Shown: positions 47,385 to 59,800, counted from the stretch's first letter. The stretch: 64,000 nt of DNA from Campylobacter jejuni (GCF_001457695.1 NZ_LN831025.1:1240001-1304000), one strand, 5' to 3'. The notes: generated by a model from the letters alone, not told the origin. Numbers and translations: made by a program.

Positions 47385-48920
47385 ATGAAAAAAGCAGATA
47401 TTTTAGTTTTAGACTTTGGCTCTCAATACACTCAGCTTATAGCAAGACGCTTAAGGGAACAAGGAGTTTATGCAGAAATTTTACCTTTTAATGTAAGCTT
47501 GGCTGATATTAAGGCGAAAGAACCAAAAGGTATTATTTTAAGCGGAGGTCCAGCAAGCGTATATGCAACTGATGCGTATTTTTGCGATAAAGGCATATTT
47601 GACTTAAATCTACCTATTCTTGGAATTTGTTATGGTATGCAACTCATGGCACATCATTACAAAGCTACAGTAGCACCTGCAGGACATAAAGAATACGGCA
47701 AAGCAAACATAGAAGTTAAAAAAGATAGCGCTTTATTTAAAAATCTTCCAAAAAAACAAACCGTTTGGATGAGTCATTCTGATAAAGTAGAAAATTTACC
47801 TCAAGGTTTTGAAGTTTTAGCCACAAGTGAAAATAGCCCTTTTTGTGTTTTTGGAAATGAGGATAAAAAATTCTTTGCTCTACAATTTCACCCAGAAGTA
47901 CAACACAGCGAATTTGGCAAAAATATCTTAAAAAATTTTGCTAAATACGCTTGTAATTGTGAAAGCGTTTGGAATATGGGTTCTTTTGCAAAAACTCAAG
48001 CAGAAAAAATCCGCGAAGAAGTAGGCAATGATAAAGTGCTTTGTGCTGTAAGTGGCGGAGTAGATAGTAGCGTAGTTGCTGCACTTTTAGCTAGCGCTAT
48101 AAAAGAGCAAGTTATAGTAGTTTTTGTAGATAATGGACTTTTAAGAAGTGGAGAAAAAGAACAAGTTGAATTTATGTTTAAAAACACTTTAGGTATCGAT
48201 CTTATCAGTATTGATGCAAGTGAAATTTTCCTAAGTCGCTTAGCTAATGTCACAGATCCTGAGCAAAAAAGAAAAATCATAGGAAATACCTTTATAGAAG
48301 TTTTTGAAGAAGAAGCAAAAAAACATAAAGATGTAAAATATCTCGCTCAAGGCACACTTTATACTGATATCATAGAAAGTTCTGTTGTAGGTGCAAGCAA
48401 AACCATTAAAAGCCATCATAATGTAGGGGGCTTACCTGAAAAAATGAATCTTAAACTCATAGAGCCTTTAAAAGAAATTTTTAAAGATGAAGTGCGTGCT
48501 TTAGGGCTTGAGCTTGGACTTAGCAAAGAAGTGGTTTATCGCCATCCTTTCCCTGGGCCAGGGCTTGCTATACGCATTATGGGAGAAGTAAATCGCCCTA
48601 GCTTGGAACTATTGCGCAAGGCTGATGTAATTTTACTTGAGGAACTTAAAAGTACAGGTTGGTATGATAAAACTTGGCAAGCATTTTGCGTGCTTTTAAA
48701 TGTTAAAAGCGTTGGGGTTATGGGGGATAACCGCACTTATGATAATGCAGTTTGTATACGCGTTGTAGATGCAAGTGATGGTATGACAGCTACCTTCTCG
48801 CATTTACCTTACGAAATTTTAGAAAACATAAGTCGCCGTATTATCAATGAAGTAGAAGGTATAAATCGCGTTGTTTATGATATCTCAAGCAAACCACCTG
48901 CAACTATAGAATGGGAATAA
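47385..48920 (+). CDS. guaA: GMP synthase (glutamine-hydrolysing)
   Basis: A 511-residue enzyme that aminates XMP to GMP. The class I glutamine amidotransferase domain has [13 protein letters not shown] with nucleophile Cys82 and FHPEVQHSE. The ATP pyrophosphatase loop [10 protein letters not shown] begins at residue 223. The C-terminal dimerisation domain has [17 protein letters not shown] and ends KPPATIEWE, the usual terminus. AGGTGG lies before the ATG. A long hairpin follows the stop. Confidence 0.97.
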   Translation: MKKADILVLDFGSQYTQLIARRLREQGVYAEILPFNVSLADIKAKEPKGIILSGGPASVYATDAYFCDKGIFDLNLPILGICYGMQLMAHHYKATVAPAGHKEYGKANIEVKKDSALFKNLPKKQTVWMSHSDKVENLPQGFEVLATSENSPFCVFGNEDKKFFALQFHPEVQHSEFGKNILKNFAKYACNCESVWNMGSFAKTQAEKIREEVGNDKVLCAVSGGVDSSVVAALLASAIKEQVIVVFVDNGLLRSGEKEQVEFMFKNTLGIDLISIDASEIFLSRLANVTDPEQKRKIIGNTFIEVFEEEAKKHKDVKYLAQGTLYTDIIESSVVGASKTIKSHHNVGGLPEKMNLKLIEPLKEIFKDEVRALGLELGLSKEVVYRHPFPGPGLAIRIMGEVNRPSLELLRKADVILLEELKSTGWYDKTWQAFCVLLNVKSVGVMGDNRTYDNAVCIRVVDASDGMTATFSHLPYEILENISRRIINEVEGINRVVYDISSKPPATIEWE

Positions 48921-48930
48921 TCCATTTTTT

Positions 48931-48975
48931 CTAGCTCTTATTTTTAATATAAAATTTTTATAAAAATAAGGCTAG
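48931..48975 (+). terminator. Hairpin after guaA
   Basis: CTAGC-T-CTTATTTTTA (48931-48946) pairs with TAAAAATAAGGCTAG (48961-48975): 15 base pairs with one bulged T and a 14-base AT loop. It starts 10 bp after guaA and lies 30 bp before the next start codon. AT-rich, so strength is uncertain. Confidence 0.65.
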
Positions 48976-49005
48976 AATTTATTTAAGAAATTTCAAGGAA
49001 GAAAT

Positions 49006-50466
49006 ATGCATGGAAAAATAGCTATTTATATGGATTCTACAGGACGTGGAACCGTTACAAACTCAGCAAATACCTTTTTTGACTTTAATCGCCAAATTTG
49101 GAATGATAAAAAAAGTATGCCAAGTGTTGGTATGCTTGTGGAATTTAGAACTCTTTCTAGCGAAAAAAAAGCAGAAGACGGCAAACTCGTTCAAACAAGC
49201 AAAACCATAACAGGTATAAAACCTTCAAAATTTCAAGAATTCAAAGAAGGGGATTTTATCACTGAGCATGATTTTTGGAAAACTGATAATGATGATGAAT
49301 TAGAAGACTTGCAAAACTCAAGAAGAAGTGCTTATATAACAGAACTCTATAGAACGACAGACTTTGACACTATAGAAAAAATTCCTCTTTCTTTTACTAT
49401 ACCTCAAGCTATACAAAAATATTTTGCCCATGAAATTTTATCCGTAGAAACGCTTCAAGCCAATCTACAAGATGAAAAGGAAATTCCTTGCATACTTGAT
49501 TATCTTATACTTAAAAGATTTTTATTTAAAGCTTATGATACTTTAATTTTTATGGATAATAGCATAGACCAAACCCAATTTAGTGCATTAAAAAGCATCA
49601 TGATGCATTTAGAGAATTCATATAAGCAAATAATAGCTGATCAAAAACCAAATATCTCTAAAATTTTTAACGAAACTTTTTTATCTTTGCAGTGTCATTA
49701 CCAAGCTTTAGTAGCTACTATAGATACAAGAAAAAATCGTCTAGCCTCACTTGAAGCACAAATGAAAACTTTACAATCTGAAATAAATCTTAAAAGCAAT
49801 GCGGCCAATGCAGACCCTGAAAAACTTAAAGCACAACAAGAAAGATTAACTAAACTACAAAAAGAAGTAGAATACTACAAAACAACACTAAAAAGACTTG
49901 ATGCTATAAAAGAAGATTTTTATAAGAAAAATTATAATATTTTCGAAAATGCTTTTAAGCTTTCGCGAGAAAAACTCTTTAAAAAAATTATCACAGGTTT
50001 AAACCTATGTGCAACCATAATGGATGTTAAAATTTGGCACTTATCTTTAAAATCATCAGGAGTTAAAAATTCTTATTTTACTATGAGTAATATAGAAAAT
50101 TCTTTCTGTTCTCTTTCTTTTGCAGAACATTACTTAAGTCGCTTAAATAAATCCGCTCTAAATCCTTTTGATCAAAAACTTTTAATGTATATTCAAAAAA
50201 TCACAAAAGAACAAAGAAAAAAATTTTTAGTTGTCACATCGGATTTAGATTTATTATGCAAATTAAAAATTGAAAACTTTTCACAAAATCCGTATTATTT
50301 AGTAAAATACGCACCTAAAAAAGTAAATTATCAATCTTTAATGCGTGATAACACCTTTGATATAGTCTATATTGATGAAAAACATGTTTGGGAAAATGTT
50401 GCCGATATTATTTTACAAGGAAAGCATTTTGACAAATCAGGAAAAACCAAATTTAAACTGATTTAA
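49006..50466 (+). CDS. Unknown protein with cold-shock-like N-terminus and coiled coil
   Basis: A 486-residue cytoplasmic protein without signal peptide or membrane helix. The first 52 residues (HGKIAIYMDSTGRGTVTNSA, then FFDFNRQIW and PSVGMLVEFRTL) have the spacing of a cold-shock/OB-type nucleic-acid-binding domain. A coiled coil spans about residues 242-308 (SLEAQMKTLQSEINLK). The last third has an alternating strand pattern (KKFLVVTSDLDLLCKL, FDIVYIDEKHVWENV) that could be a small Rossmann-like or receiver-like fold. I do not recognise a family. CAAGGAAG precedes the ATG. It is likely a single-gene unit before the 6S RNA. Confidence 0.75.
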   Translation: MHGKIAIYMDSTGRGTVTNSANTFFDFNRQIWNDKKSMPSVGMLVEFRTLSSEKKAEDGKLVQTSKTITGIKPSKFQEFKEGDFITEHDFWKTDNDDELEDLQNSRRSAYITELYRTTDFDTIEKIPLSFTIPQAIQKYFAHEILSVETLQANLQDEKEIPCILDYLILKRFLFKAYDTLIFMDNSIDQTQFSALKSIMMHLENSYKQIIADQKPNISKIFNETFLSLQCHYQALVATIDTRKNRLASLEAQMKTLQSEINLKSNAANADPEKLKAQQERLTKLQKEVEYYKTTLKRLDAIKEDFYKKNYNIFENAFKLSREKLFKKIITGLNLCATIMDVKIWHLSLKSSGVKNSYFTMSNIENSFCSLSFAEHYLSRLNKSALNPFDQKLLMYIQKITKEQRKKFLVVTSDLDLLCKLKIENFSQNPYYLVKYAPKKVNYQSLMRDNTFDIVYIDEKHVWENVADIILQGKHFDKSGKTKFKLI

Positions 50467-50493
50467 GACATAGAAATTTAAGCTAAATTAAGT

Positions 50494-50499
50494 TATAAT
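50494..50499 (+). promoter_or_regulatory. -10 element of 6S RNA
   Basis: TATAAT 8 bp before the expected 5' end of the 6S RNA. No -35 box seen. Because the RNA runs directly into the purD leader, this promoter may also feed purD. Confidence 0.7.
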
Positions 50500-50504
50500 T
50501 TCCT

Positions 50505-50690
50505 TGCCTAAACAGTTTGTGGTATTTAAAGTGATCCAACACATTTTTATTAACTGCGATTGTGTGATTTACCGTGTTCTGTGGCATCGTTTGAGCTTTG
50601 AAAAAAGTGAGAAGTTGCAGCCTTTAAAAATTACCTAGCGGTTTTCTTTGACTTTTTGGGGTCAATCTTTGTTAAACGGCTGTTTGGGTT
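50505..50690 (+). ncRNA. ssrS: 6S RNA (SsrS) upstream of purD
   Basis: A region of about 186 nt without a reading frame. Its ends pair: CCTAAACAG (50507-50515) with CTGTTTGGG (50680-50688), 9 bp including one G-U, closing one long irregular stem. Inner complementary pieces include TGAC/GTCA (50649-50664) and ACACA/TGTGTG in the 50540-50570 arm. The size and long interrupted hairpin fit 6S RNA, which binds sigma-70 RNA polymerase in stationary phase. From memory, Campylobacterota 6S RNA lies upstream of purD, where it was also described as the purD RNA motif. The RNA ends at the purD ribosome-binding site. Exact ends are estimated. Confidence 0.82.
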
Positions 50691-50705
50691 TAAAAGGAGA
50701 TATAA

Positions 50706-52394
<1,689 letters not shown>

Positions 52395-52405
<11 letters not shown>

Positions 52406-54443
52406 ATTTTCCCTATTGCTAGGAACTAGCATAGCTTTAAGTGCAGCACAAGTTGATATTTACGCTCTTGATGCAAAAAAAGAAGGTGATATTCTTACTG
52501 CAAACAATGATGTTATTATTTTTTCTGATTTTTATTTCATCACTGCCAATAAAGCAATTTACAATGAAAAAACCGGAGATGTTGAGCTTTTTGGCGATGT
52601 TAACATCCTAAGGGGACAAAACGAAAGATCACATTCTGATTATGCTAAAATCAACCTAAATTCCAATCAAGCCGATTTTAGTAATTTTTTCTTTTCCAAT
52701 AACAATCTTGAAGTATGGTTTCAAAGCAAAACAAGCCATCTAAATGATAAAGTCTTTGAAAGTAAAATTTCAGCAGTTTCAAGCTGCAATGTTGAAGATC
52801 CTGATTGGGAAATTCGTTTTTCAAAAGGCTGGCTTAACCGGGAAACCAATTTTGTTCATCTTTACAATGCAAGATTATATGTTAAAAATACCCCAGTTTT
52901 TTATCTACCTTATTTTGGATTTAGCACTGATACTCATAGACAAAGCGGGCTTTTAATCCCAAAAATCGTTTTAAAAAGTAGCGAAGGCTTATACTATGAA
53001 CAACCTATTTATATAGCCACTCAAGAAAATTGGGATTTAGAACTTGATCCGCAAATTCGAACAAACCGTGGCTTTGGACTTTATTCTACTTTAAGATTTC
53101 TTGATTCTCCATATTCAACAGGAGAATTAAATTTTGGTGCTTTTAGGGAAAATAGCTCCTATTTTCACGATGAAAATTTGAAAAATCAAACCCACTATGG
53201 AATAGAACTAAAATACTCAAGAGATGATTTAATCAAATCTTTACTCAGTGATAATTTTCAAGAAGGCCTATGGATAGATGCAACCTATCTCAACGATGTG
53301 GATTATTTAAATTTAGGAAGTAGGGATTATCGAGATCTTAACTCGCTTGTAACCTCCAAAATCAATTATTTTTTAGCCGATGAAAACAATTTTTACGGAG
53401 CTTATGCAAGATATTATATCGACACATCTAAACTTAGCAATAATACAACCTTACAAGAATATCCAAGCTTTCAATATCATAGATTTTTAAATAACCTTTT
53501 TGATGAACGCTTGCGTTATTCATTTGATGCTTCATTTCATAATTTTTACCGACCTGCTGGTTCTTATGCAAATGAGCTAAATTTAGACTTGCCTATCTCG
53601 TATCACAACGCTTTTTTTGGAGACTTTTTACACTTTACTTTTACAGAAAGATTTTATGCTTCTTTTGTAAATTATAGCAACGATCCCGAAAGAAACCATG
53701 AGCATTATTTCAGAAACACTCATGATTTTAATCTCTACACCGATCTTTCAAAAGCTTATGAAAATTTCTTTCATACTTTAAATTTAGGGGTGAATTACGT
53801 TTTACCAGGAGCAAAATCAGGTAAAATCACGCAAGATTATCTTGAAGAATACGACAAAGAAAACGAACATACAAGTCTTTATGCTGTGCAATATTTCTAT
53901 AACAACGGAGGACAAAAAAAACTCAAACACAGAATTTCGCTTGACTATCTCAATAAACAAAATGAATTCTATGAACTTGAAAATCTTTTAACTTATTATT
54001 TTAATGAAAATATCAATCTCAACAGCGAAGTGCTTTACTCTTATGAGCAAAGTCGCTTTACCAATGTCATCAGCCAAATAGAAGTCAATGCAAATTCAAA
54101 ATTTAATTGGATGTTTTCTCATGCTTATCAAAACGATGAGTATGGAAAATATAGCTTTATTGGTACAAGAGCAAATTATATTGCCACACCTAATTACAAT
54201 TTATTTGGTGGAATTTGGTTTGATACTCAAAGAGCTCATGCAAACATGTGGGAACTTGGCTATACCTACCAAAGAAAATGTTGGAACTATTCTTTAATGT
54301 ATAGAGAAAGAATCGATCCACAACTCACAAGTGGTGGCATCACAGCTAAAAATCAAAGCGGAGTTTATTTTATTTTCAACTTCTATCCTTTAGGAGGAGT
54401 AAAATACGATTTCTCTTTAGCAGAAAGTGAAAACAAAATTTAA
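52395..54443 (+). CDS. lptD: LPS-assembly outer membrane protein LptD
   Basis: A 682-residue outer membrane protein. The ATG at 52395 is preferred over the TTG at 52392. A signal peptide (LLLGTSIALSAAQVD) is followed by an N-terminal OstA-like jellyroll (ITANKAIYNEKTGDVELFGD) and a long beta-barrel rich in aromatic strand patterns, ending in SGVYFIFNFYPLGGVKYDF. LptD inserts lipo-oligosaccharide into the outer leaflet. It has exactly two cysteines, Cys131 and Cys629, so one disulfide linking the jellyroll to the barrel is possible. The start lies inside the RDD gene. Confidence 0.93.
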
Positions 54444-54512
54444 AAAGGATGAAATTTGCTAAATATTTTAAAAAATTTTACGAATTTATTATCTGGTAAA
54501 AAAGGAAAAATA

Positions 54513-56672
54513 ATGCAATACAGCATAGAAATTAACAAAAATACAGAAATATTTGATATAGACAAAGTTGCCAAACAAGCTGCCGGTGCTGTTTTAATGA
54601 GACAAGGCAAAAGCGTTGTTCTAGCTACAGTTGCAAGAGAAGAAAAACAAGTTGAAGAAGATTTTTTACCTCTAACCGTCCAATACATCGAAAAAGCTTA
54701 TGCCGCAGGAAAAATCCCTGGTGGTTATGTCAAAAGAGAAACCAAGCCAAGCGATGCAGAAACCTTAACAGCACGCATTATTGATAGAAGCTTACGCCCT
54801 CTTTTTCCAAAAGGCTATGCTTATCCGACTCAAATCGTTGTGATGGTTCTCTCAGCTGATCCTAAAGTAGATTTGCAAGTAATGAGCTTAAATGCCGCAA
54901 GCGTGGCACTTTATCTTAGTGATATACCTATGAAAGCTCCAATATGTGGTGTGCGTATAGGAAAGATAGATGGAAATTTCATACTCAATCCAAACAATGA
55001 AGAGCTTCAAAATAGTACCCTAGATCTCTATGTAGCAGGTGTAAAAGATGAGCTTTTGATGATAGAAATGAGAGCCTTACCTGATCAAAAAGAAAATGAA
55101 ATCTTTATCGAAGCTCCTTACGCTGATGTTTTAACTCAAACCACTTCACAAAATATGAATGAACTTAGCGAAGATGAAATTTTAGAAGCTCTAAATTTAG
55201 CTCAAAAAGCTATATTAAATGGTTCAAATGCTTATGAAGAAGCCTTTAGCAAACACAAAAAAAATTCTCAAATCGAACTAAAAAATGAGATTGAACATCC
55301 TAAAATTTTAGCTTTTATAGAAAATAATTTCCAAAAACAAATCAAAGAAGCCATCAATCAAATGGCAAAAAGCGAAAGAGCGAGCGAACTAAATAAAATC
55401 GCTAAAGAAATTTTAAATCTTGAAATTGCTAAAGACTGGAGCGAAGAAAGTGTCTTAAATACCTTAGCTAAAGTCAAACGCAAACTTATTCGTGAGCAAA
55501 TTTTAAATGAAGGCAAAAGAGCTGATGGTAGAAGTTTAAATGAGGTTCGTCCTATCAGTATAGAAACCAATATCTTGCCAAACGCTCATGGCTCTTGTCT
55601 TTTCACTCGTGGACAAACTCAAGCCCTAGTGATTGCAACCTTAGGCGGAGAAAACGATGCTCAAATGATAGACTTGCTTACAGAAAAAAATCCTATAAGC
55701 GAACGCTTTATGGTAAATTATAATTTTCCAGGTTTTTCAGTAGGCGAAGCAAGTCCTATCAAAGCTCCAGGAAGAAGAGAACTAGGACATGGAAATTTAG
55801 CCAAAAGAGCACTTTATCCAAGCGTGGATGAAAATTATCCTTATGTAATCCGCTTAGTCAGTGAAATTTTAGAAAGCAATGGCTCAAGTTCTATGGCAAC
55901 GGTTTGTGGCGGATCTTTAGCCTTAAAAGCAGCAGGAGTGCCAAGCTTAAAACTTGTTGCAGGAGTAGCCATGGGGCTTATCTTTGAAGATAACAAATAT
56001 GCTGTTTTAACAGATATCATGGGACTTGAAGATCATGATGGGGATATGGATTTTAAAGTAGCAGGAAGCAAAGACGGCATTACGGCTCTTCAAATGGATA
56101 TAAAACTAGGTGGAATCGATCAAGAAACACTCAAAAAAGCTTTATATCAAGCCAAAGAAGGAAGACTTCATATCTTAAGCATTATGGAAGAAGCTGCAAA
56201 AGAAATCATAGTCAATGAAGAAGTTTTACCTAAACTTGAGCTTTTTAGCGTTGATCCTTCAAAAATCGTTGATATCATAGGGCAAGCTGGAAAAACCATC
56301 AAAGAAATCATAGAAAAATTTGGCGTTTCTATAGACTTAGATCGCGAAAAAGGTGAAGTAAAGATAGCAGGGAGTCAAAACGAGCAAATCAAAGCTGCAA
56401 AAAACTACATCATAAACATCACAAGCTCTCAAAAAGGAACTAAAAAAGGCTCTAAAGACAAAGATATATCAGGCTTTGAACTTGGACAAGAATTTCAAGG
56501 TATTGTTAAAAAAATCGCTCCTTTTGGAGCCTTTGTGGAACTTAAAAATGGTGTTGATGGTTTATTGCATAGTTCAAAAAGCAAGCATCTTAATTTAACT
56601 GAAAACCAAAGTTTAAAGGTGAAAATCAGCGAAATTAAAAACGGAAAAATTTCTGTGGATTTGTGCGAGTGA
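54513..56672 (+). CDS. pnp: Polyribonucleotide nucleotidyltransferase (PNPase)
   Basis: A 719-residue 3'-5' exoribonuclease. The ATG at 54513 with AAAAGGA upstream gives [10 protein letters not shown], the normal start; an upstream TTG at 54456 is less likely. Two RNase PH domains ([20 protein letters not shown] and [20 protein letters not shown]-like regions), a KH domain ([19 protein letters not shown]) and an S1 domain ([20 protein letters not shown]) follow in order. It degrades mRNA and aids cold survival. The last codons overlap the glycosylase gene. Confidence 0.96.
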   Translation: MQYSIEINKNTEIFDIDKVAKQAAGAVLMRQGKSVVLATVAREEKQVEEDFLPLTVQYIEKAYAAGKIPGGYVKRETKPSDAETLTARIIDRSLRPLFPKGYAYPTQIVVMVLSADPKVDLQVMSLNAASVALYLSDIPMKAPICGVRIGKIDGNFILNPNNEELQNSTLDLYVAGVKDELLMIEMRALPDQKENEIFIEAPYADVLTQTTSQNMNELSEDEILEALNLAQKAILNGSNAYEEAFSKHKKNSQIELKNEIEHPKILAFIENNFQKQIKEAINQMAKSERASELNKIAKEILNLEIAKDWSEESVLNTLAKVKRKLIREQILNEGKRADGRSLNEVRPISIETNILPNAHGSCLFTRGQTQALVIATLGGENDAQMIDLLTEKNPISERFMVNYNFPGFSVGEASPIKAPGRRELGHGNLAKRALYPSVDENYPYVIRLVSEILESNGSSSMATVCGGSLALKAAGVPSLKLVAGVAMGLIFEDNKYAVLTDIMGLEDHDGDMDFKVAGSKDGITALQMDIKLGGIDQETLKKALYQAKEGRLHILSIMEEAAKEIIVNEEVLPKLELFSVDPSKIVDIIGQAGKTIKEIIEKFGVSIDLDREKGEVKIAGSQNEQIKAAKNYIINITSSQKGTKKGSKDKDISGFELGQEFQGIVKKIAPFGAFVELKNGVDGLLHSSKSKHLNLTENQSLKVKISEIKNGKISVDLCE

Positions 56673-57151
56673 GTGAATTTTTAACTCATCCTTTTAAGCC
56701 TTTTTTTGACAAAGATTCTAAAATCTTAATTTTAGGATCTTTTCCTTCTATTAAATCAAGACAAGATGGCTTTTATTATCAACACCCAAGAAATCGTTTT
56801 TGGCCTATACTAGAAACACTTTTTAATGCAAAATTAGAAAATATCACAGAACAACAAGCCTTTTTAAGAAAAAAACATATCGCTCTTTGGGATGTACTTC
56901 AAAGTTGCAAGATAAAAAATTCAGATGATAAAACCATAAGTTATGCAAAAGCCAATGATTTAAGCCTGATCCTTTCTCAAACCAAAATCCAAGCCATTTT
57001 TACTACAGGACAAAGTGCTTATAGATTTTTTGTTAAATTCCACCCTCACTTAGAAGCCATAGCCCTACCCTCAACTTCTCCTGCAAATTTAAATTTTTCT
57101 TTTGAACAGCTTTTACAAAACTATGAAATAATCAAAAAATTTACAAAATAA
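56663..57151 (+). CDS. Uracil-DNA-glycosylase superfamily protein, deoxyinosine-glycosylase type
   Basis: A 162-residue protein starting at GTG 56663 (or GTG 56669), overlapping the end of pnp. [20 protein letters not shown] followed by [12 protein letters not shown], and [16 protein letters not shown], match the family 6 (hypoxanthine/deoxyinosine) glycosylase group better than E. coli Mug, although older annotation calls this gene mug. It would remove deaminated bases. Catalytic details cannot be confirmed from sequence alone. Confidence 0.75.
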   Translation: MRVSEFLTHPFKPFFDKDSKILILGSFPSIKSRQDGFYYQHPRNRFWPILETLFNAKLENITEQQAFLRKKHIALWDVLQSCKIKNSDDKTISYAKANDLSLILSQTKIQAIFTTGQSAYRFFVKFHPHLEAIALPSTSPANLNFSFEQLLQNYEIIKKFTK

Positions 57152-57208
57152 AAGAATATTTTAATTTTTTAGATTTTAGAATAATTATAAAAATTTAAGG
57201 AGTTAAAA

Positions 57209-57418
57209 ATGCCTTTTGTAAATATACGCATCACCAAAGAAAACGGAGAGCCTACAACAGAACAAAAACAAGAGCTTATCGCGGGAGTAACGGATTTACT
57301 TGCTAAGGTTTTAAACAAAAATAAAAGCTCGACTGTGGTAATTATCGATGAAATCGATACGGATAATTACGGACTAGGTGGAAAAAGCATTACCCAAGTA
57401 AGAAAAGAAAAAAGCTAG
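57209..57418 (+). CDS. 4-oxalocrotonate tautomerase family enzyme
   Basis: A 69-residue protein. After removal of Met the catalytic proline (Pro2 in the coded sequence, MPFVNIRITKENGEP) would be N-terminal, as required. TTEQKQELIAGVTDLLAKVL and VVIIDEIDTDNYGLGGKS are typical. The family isomerises keto-enol compounds, and no aromatic catabolic pathway is nearby, so the physiological substrate is unknown. AAGGAG precedes the ATG. Confidence 0.9.
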   Translation: MPFVNIRITKENGEPTTEQKQELIAGVTDLLAKVLNKNKSSTVVIIDEIDTDNYGLGGKSITQVRKEKS

Positions 57419-58077
57419 TTTACATCTAGCTTTTGCGTGTTATCCTTGAATTCAAATTCCACTCTCTTAGCTCCAAAACCTTTAGCAATAGCTTCTAAAG
57501 TATCCTTAGCACTTTTATGAATTTTGCTTTCTAAATTTTGGATAAGATTTAAAGACAAGTCTTTAACCTCATCTTTGGCTTCTTTTATGAGTTTGTTTTT
57601 ATCACTTTCGCTAAAACTAATCCCCGTACTATTGATAGAATCAGGCAGCAAAAAAGGTAAAAATTTAGCATTTTTTTCATCATAAAATTTCATATCTATG
57701 ATGCTGTGTTTGTATCTACACTCTGGCATGATGATCTTATAAGCATCGTCCCCTAAAGGCAAAATATCAAAGTTTTTATCCCTTAAATCATACAAGAAAG
57801 TGATCTCAAATTCAAAAATCAAAGCAATCTGTCTTTCACTTAAAGACCATCCTAAAAGATTTTTCCAAATTCCATTAAAAGCACTATCTTTTTTAGTAAC
57901 AATCTCTTTACTAAAAACTTGAAAAACACTTAATTCTCCTATGGATTTAAGCTGCATGATATCGCTAAAACTTTGCGTACTTTTTTCTTCTATTTTAGGG
58001 CTTTTATACTGCCTAAAAAGCACTACAAACAAAAGCACAAGCAAAATCATCACTAAAACAAATAAAATCATTTCCAT
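57415..58077 (-). CDS. Membrane-anchored protein, possibly DUF4230-like
   Basis: A 220-residue protein with one N-terminal membrane helix (residues 3-22) and a soluble domain. IMQLKSIGELSVFQVFSKEI and IALIFEFEITFLYDLRDKNF, followed by an alternating beta pattern and a helical C-terminal part (KDTLEAIAKGFGAKRVEFEF), resemble the DUF4230 family, but that is a loose match. Function is unknown. Its stop overlaps the tautomerase stop by 4 bp, and it lies 17 bp after the MFS gene on the same strand. Confidence 0.62.
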   Translation of the reverse strand: MEMILFVLVMILLVLLFVVLFRQYKSPKIEEKSTQSFSDIMQLKSIGELSVFQVFSKEIVTKKDSAFNGIWKNLLGWSLSERQIALIFEFEITFLYDLRDKNFDILPLGDDAYKIIMPECRYKHSIIDMKFYDEKNAKFLPFLLPDSINSTGISFSESDKNKLIKEAKDEVKDLSLNLIQNLESKIHKSAKDTLEAIAKGFGAKRVEFEFKDNTQKLDVN

Positions 58078-58094
58078 TTTAAACCTTTCTAAAT

Positions 58095-59267
58095 TTATAA
58101 ACCTTGATTTGAAAAGATATATTTTTTCTCAAACGCTAAGAAAATAAAAGCATTAATGATAAAAATCAAACACACAAAAGTAAAAACAAATTCCACACTA
58201 AAATGTGAAGCCATAAGCCCTCCTCCAAAAGCACCGCAAAAATTTCCCAAAAATTGACAAGTTTGATTAAAACCAAAAATCACACTTAAATTTTTAGCAC
58301 TCACACTTTTTTTAAGCAAGGCATTCACACAAGGCAAAAGTCCTCCAAGTCCTACACCTATAAGCAAACACACGAAAATAAGCGTATAAACATTACTTGC
58401 TACAGCCTGCAAATAAAAGCAAATTCCACAAAATATCAAAGCTCTAAAAATAATCTTACTAGGCCCTATCTTATCAGCGATTTTTCCAAGTTTTGGTGCG
58501 AAAAAAAGATTGCTAATCCCATTTGCAGCCACCACTATACCCACCCAAAGAGCCAAATTTCCACCTTGATGAATTTGCTCAACATAGATACTTAAAATCG
58601 GCATCACTCCAAAAATACCAAATTGTATCACAAAAGTAGTGATAAAAAGAACGATGATAAGGGTTTTGTTTTCTTTCACTTTTTGAGTATTTTTCTTCGC
58701 CTCTTTTTGAATTTTTCTCCCATGGATGAAAAAATAAATCGTCACAAAAGAACAAGTGATCAAAAAAGCCACCACATCAAAAACCGCACTAATACTAAAA
58801 AATTCAGCCACAAAGCCACCAAACAAAGGCTCAAGTAAACTTCCACTTATAGAAGCCGTAGAAAGAGTTCCTAAAGCATAAGCCACTTTTTCTTTAGGTG
58901 CTATCACGGCGATAAACACGACAGCAGCAGAAGTAAAACCTGAAATTATCCCTGTTAAACCCCGCACAAAAACCACTTCTAAAGCACTATGAGCAAAGCT
59001 AAAAACGGACATCCCAAAACTTGCACGAAGAAGCATATTTTTATAACCATACTTTGCGCCCAAAAAAGCCCACAAAGGTGAAAAAACAGCCATAAAAAGC
59101 GGAGTGATCCCAAAAGCAAGTCCTGAATAAAACGCTATCTCACTCATATCAACATGTCCTAGTTCTTTGATATAAAAAGGCAAAATCGGAGCGATTTGAC
59201 TAAGCCCCATACTTGTGGTAAAAACACCAAACCAACACACAAGCAAAGTTCTATTGAAATTTTCCAT
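58095..59267 (-). CDS. MFS multidrug-type transporter
   Basis: A 390-residue protein with about 12 membrane helices. GVFTTSMGLSQIAPILPFYI, FGITPLFMAVFSPLWAFLG with FGAKYGYKN nearby, and VRGLTGIISGFTSAA match DHA1-type efflux proteins. From memory the reference gene here is described as a putative efflux pump. Substrate is unknown. It is divergent from the phosphatase gene across 53 bp. Not closely similar in its first helix to the MFS protein at 40087. Confidence 0.87.
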   Translation of the reverse strand: MENFNRTLLVCWFGVFTTSMGLSQIAPILPFYIKELGHVDMSEIAFYSGLAFGITPLFMAVFSPLWAFLGAKYGYKNMLLRASFGMSVFSFAHSALEVVFVRGLTGIISGFTSAAVVFIAVIAPKEKVAYALGTLSTASISGSLLEPLFGGFVAEFFSISAVFDVVAFLITCSFVTIYFFIHGRKIQKEAKKNTQKVKENKTLIIVLFITTFVIQFGIFGVMPILSIYVEQIHQGGNLALWVGIVVAANGISNLFFAPKLGKIADKIGPSKIIFRALIFCGICFYLQAVASNVYTLIFVCLLIGVGLGGLLPCVNALLKKSVSAKNLSVIFGFNQTCQFLGNFCGAFGGGLMASHFSVEFVFTFVCLIFIINAFIFLAFEKKYIFSNQGL

Positions 59268-59320
59268 GGGTTTATTGTATGATATTTTTTATAATTTTTA
59301 ATTAAAACTCAAGGATAAAA

Positions 59321-59776
59321 ATGAAAAAAATACTCTTTATATGCTTAGGCAATATATGCCGTTCACCTATGGCAGAATTTATCATGAAAGATCTTGTCAA
59401 AAAAGCAAATTTAGAAAAAGAATTTTTTATAAGCAGTGCTGGAACTTCAGGAGAACACGATGGAGAAGGTATGCACTATGGCACCAAAAACAAACTTGCC
59501 CAACTTAACATAGAACACAAAAACTTCACAAGCAAAAAACTCACTCAAAAGCTTTGCGATGAAAGCGATTTTTTAATCACCATGGACAATTCTAACTTCA
59601 AAAATGTTTTAAAAAACTTCACCAACACCCAAAACAAAGTTTTAAAAATCACTGATTTTAGTCCTAGTCTAAACTACGATGAAGTCCCTGATCCTTGGTA
59701 TAGTGGGAATTTTGATGAAACTTATAAAATTTTATCCCTAGCTTGTAAAAATTTACTTGTTTTTTTATCAAAATAA
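59321..59776 (+). CDS. Low-molecular-weight protein-tyrosine phosphatase
   Basis: A 151-residue cytoplasmic enzyme. The P-loop CLGNICRS supplies nucleophile Cys8 and Arg14. The general acid lies in DPWYSGNFDETY. Length is normal. Bacterial members act on tyrosine kinases controlling polysaccharide export or on other phosphoproteins. No kinase gene is adjacent. AAGGAT lies before the ATG. A candidate structured RNA follows. Confidence 0.93.
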   Translation: MKKILFICLGNICRSPMAEFIMKDLVKKANLEKEFFISSAGTSGEHDGEGMHYGTKNKLAQLNIEHKNFTSKKLTQKLCDESDFLITMDNSNFKNVLKNFTNTQNKVLKITDFSPSLNYDEVPDPWYSGNFDETYKILSLACKNLLVFLSK

Positions 59777-59800
59777 TTTAAAACAACTATATATTACTTC

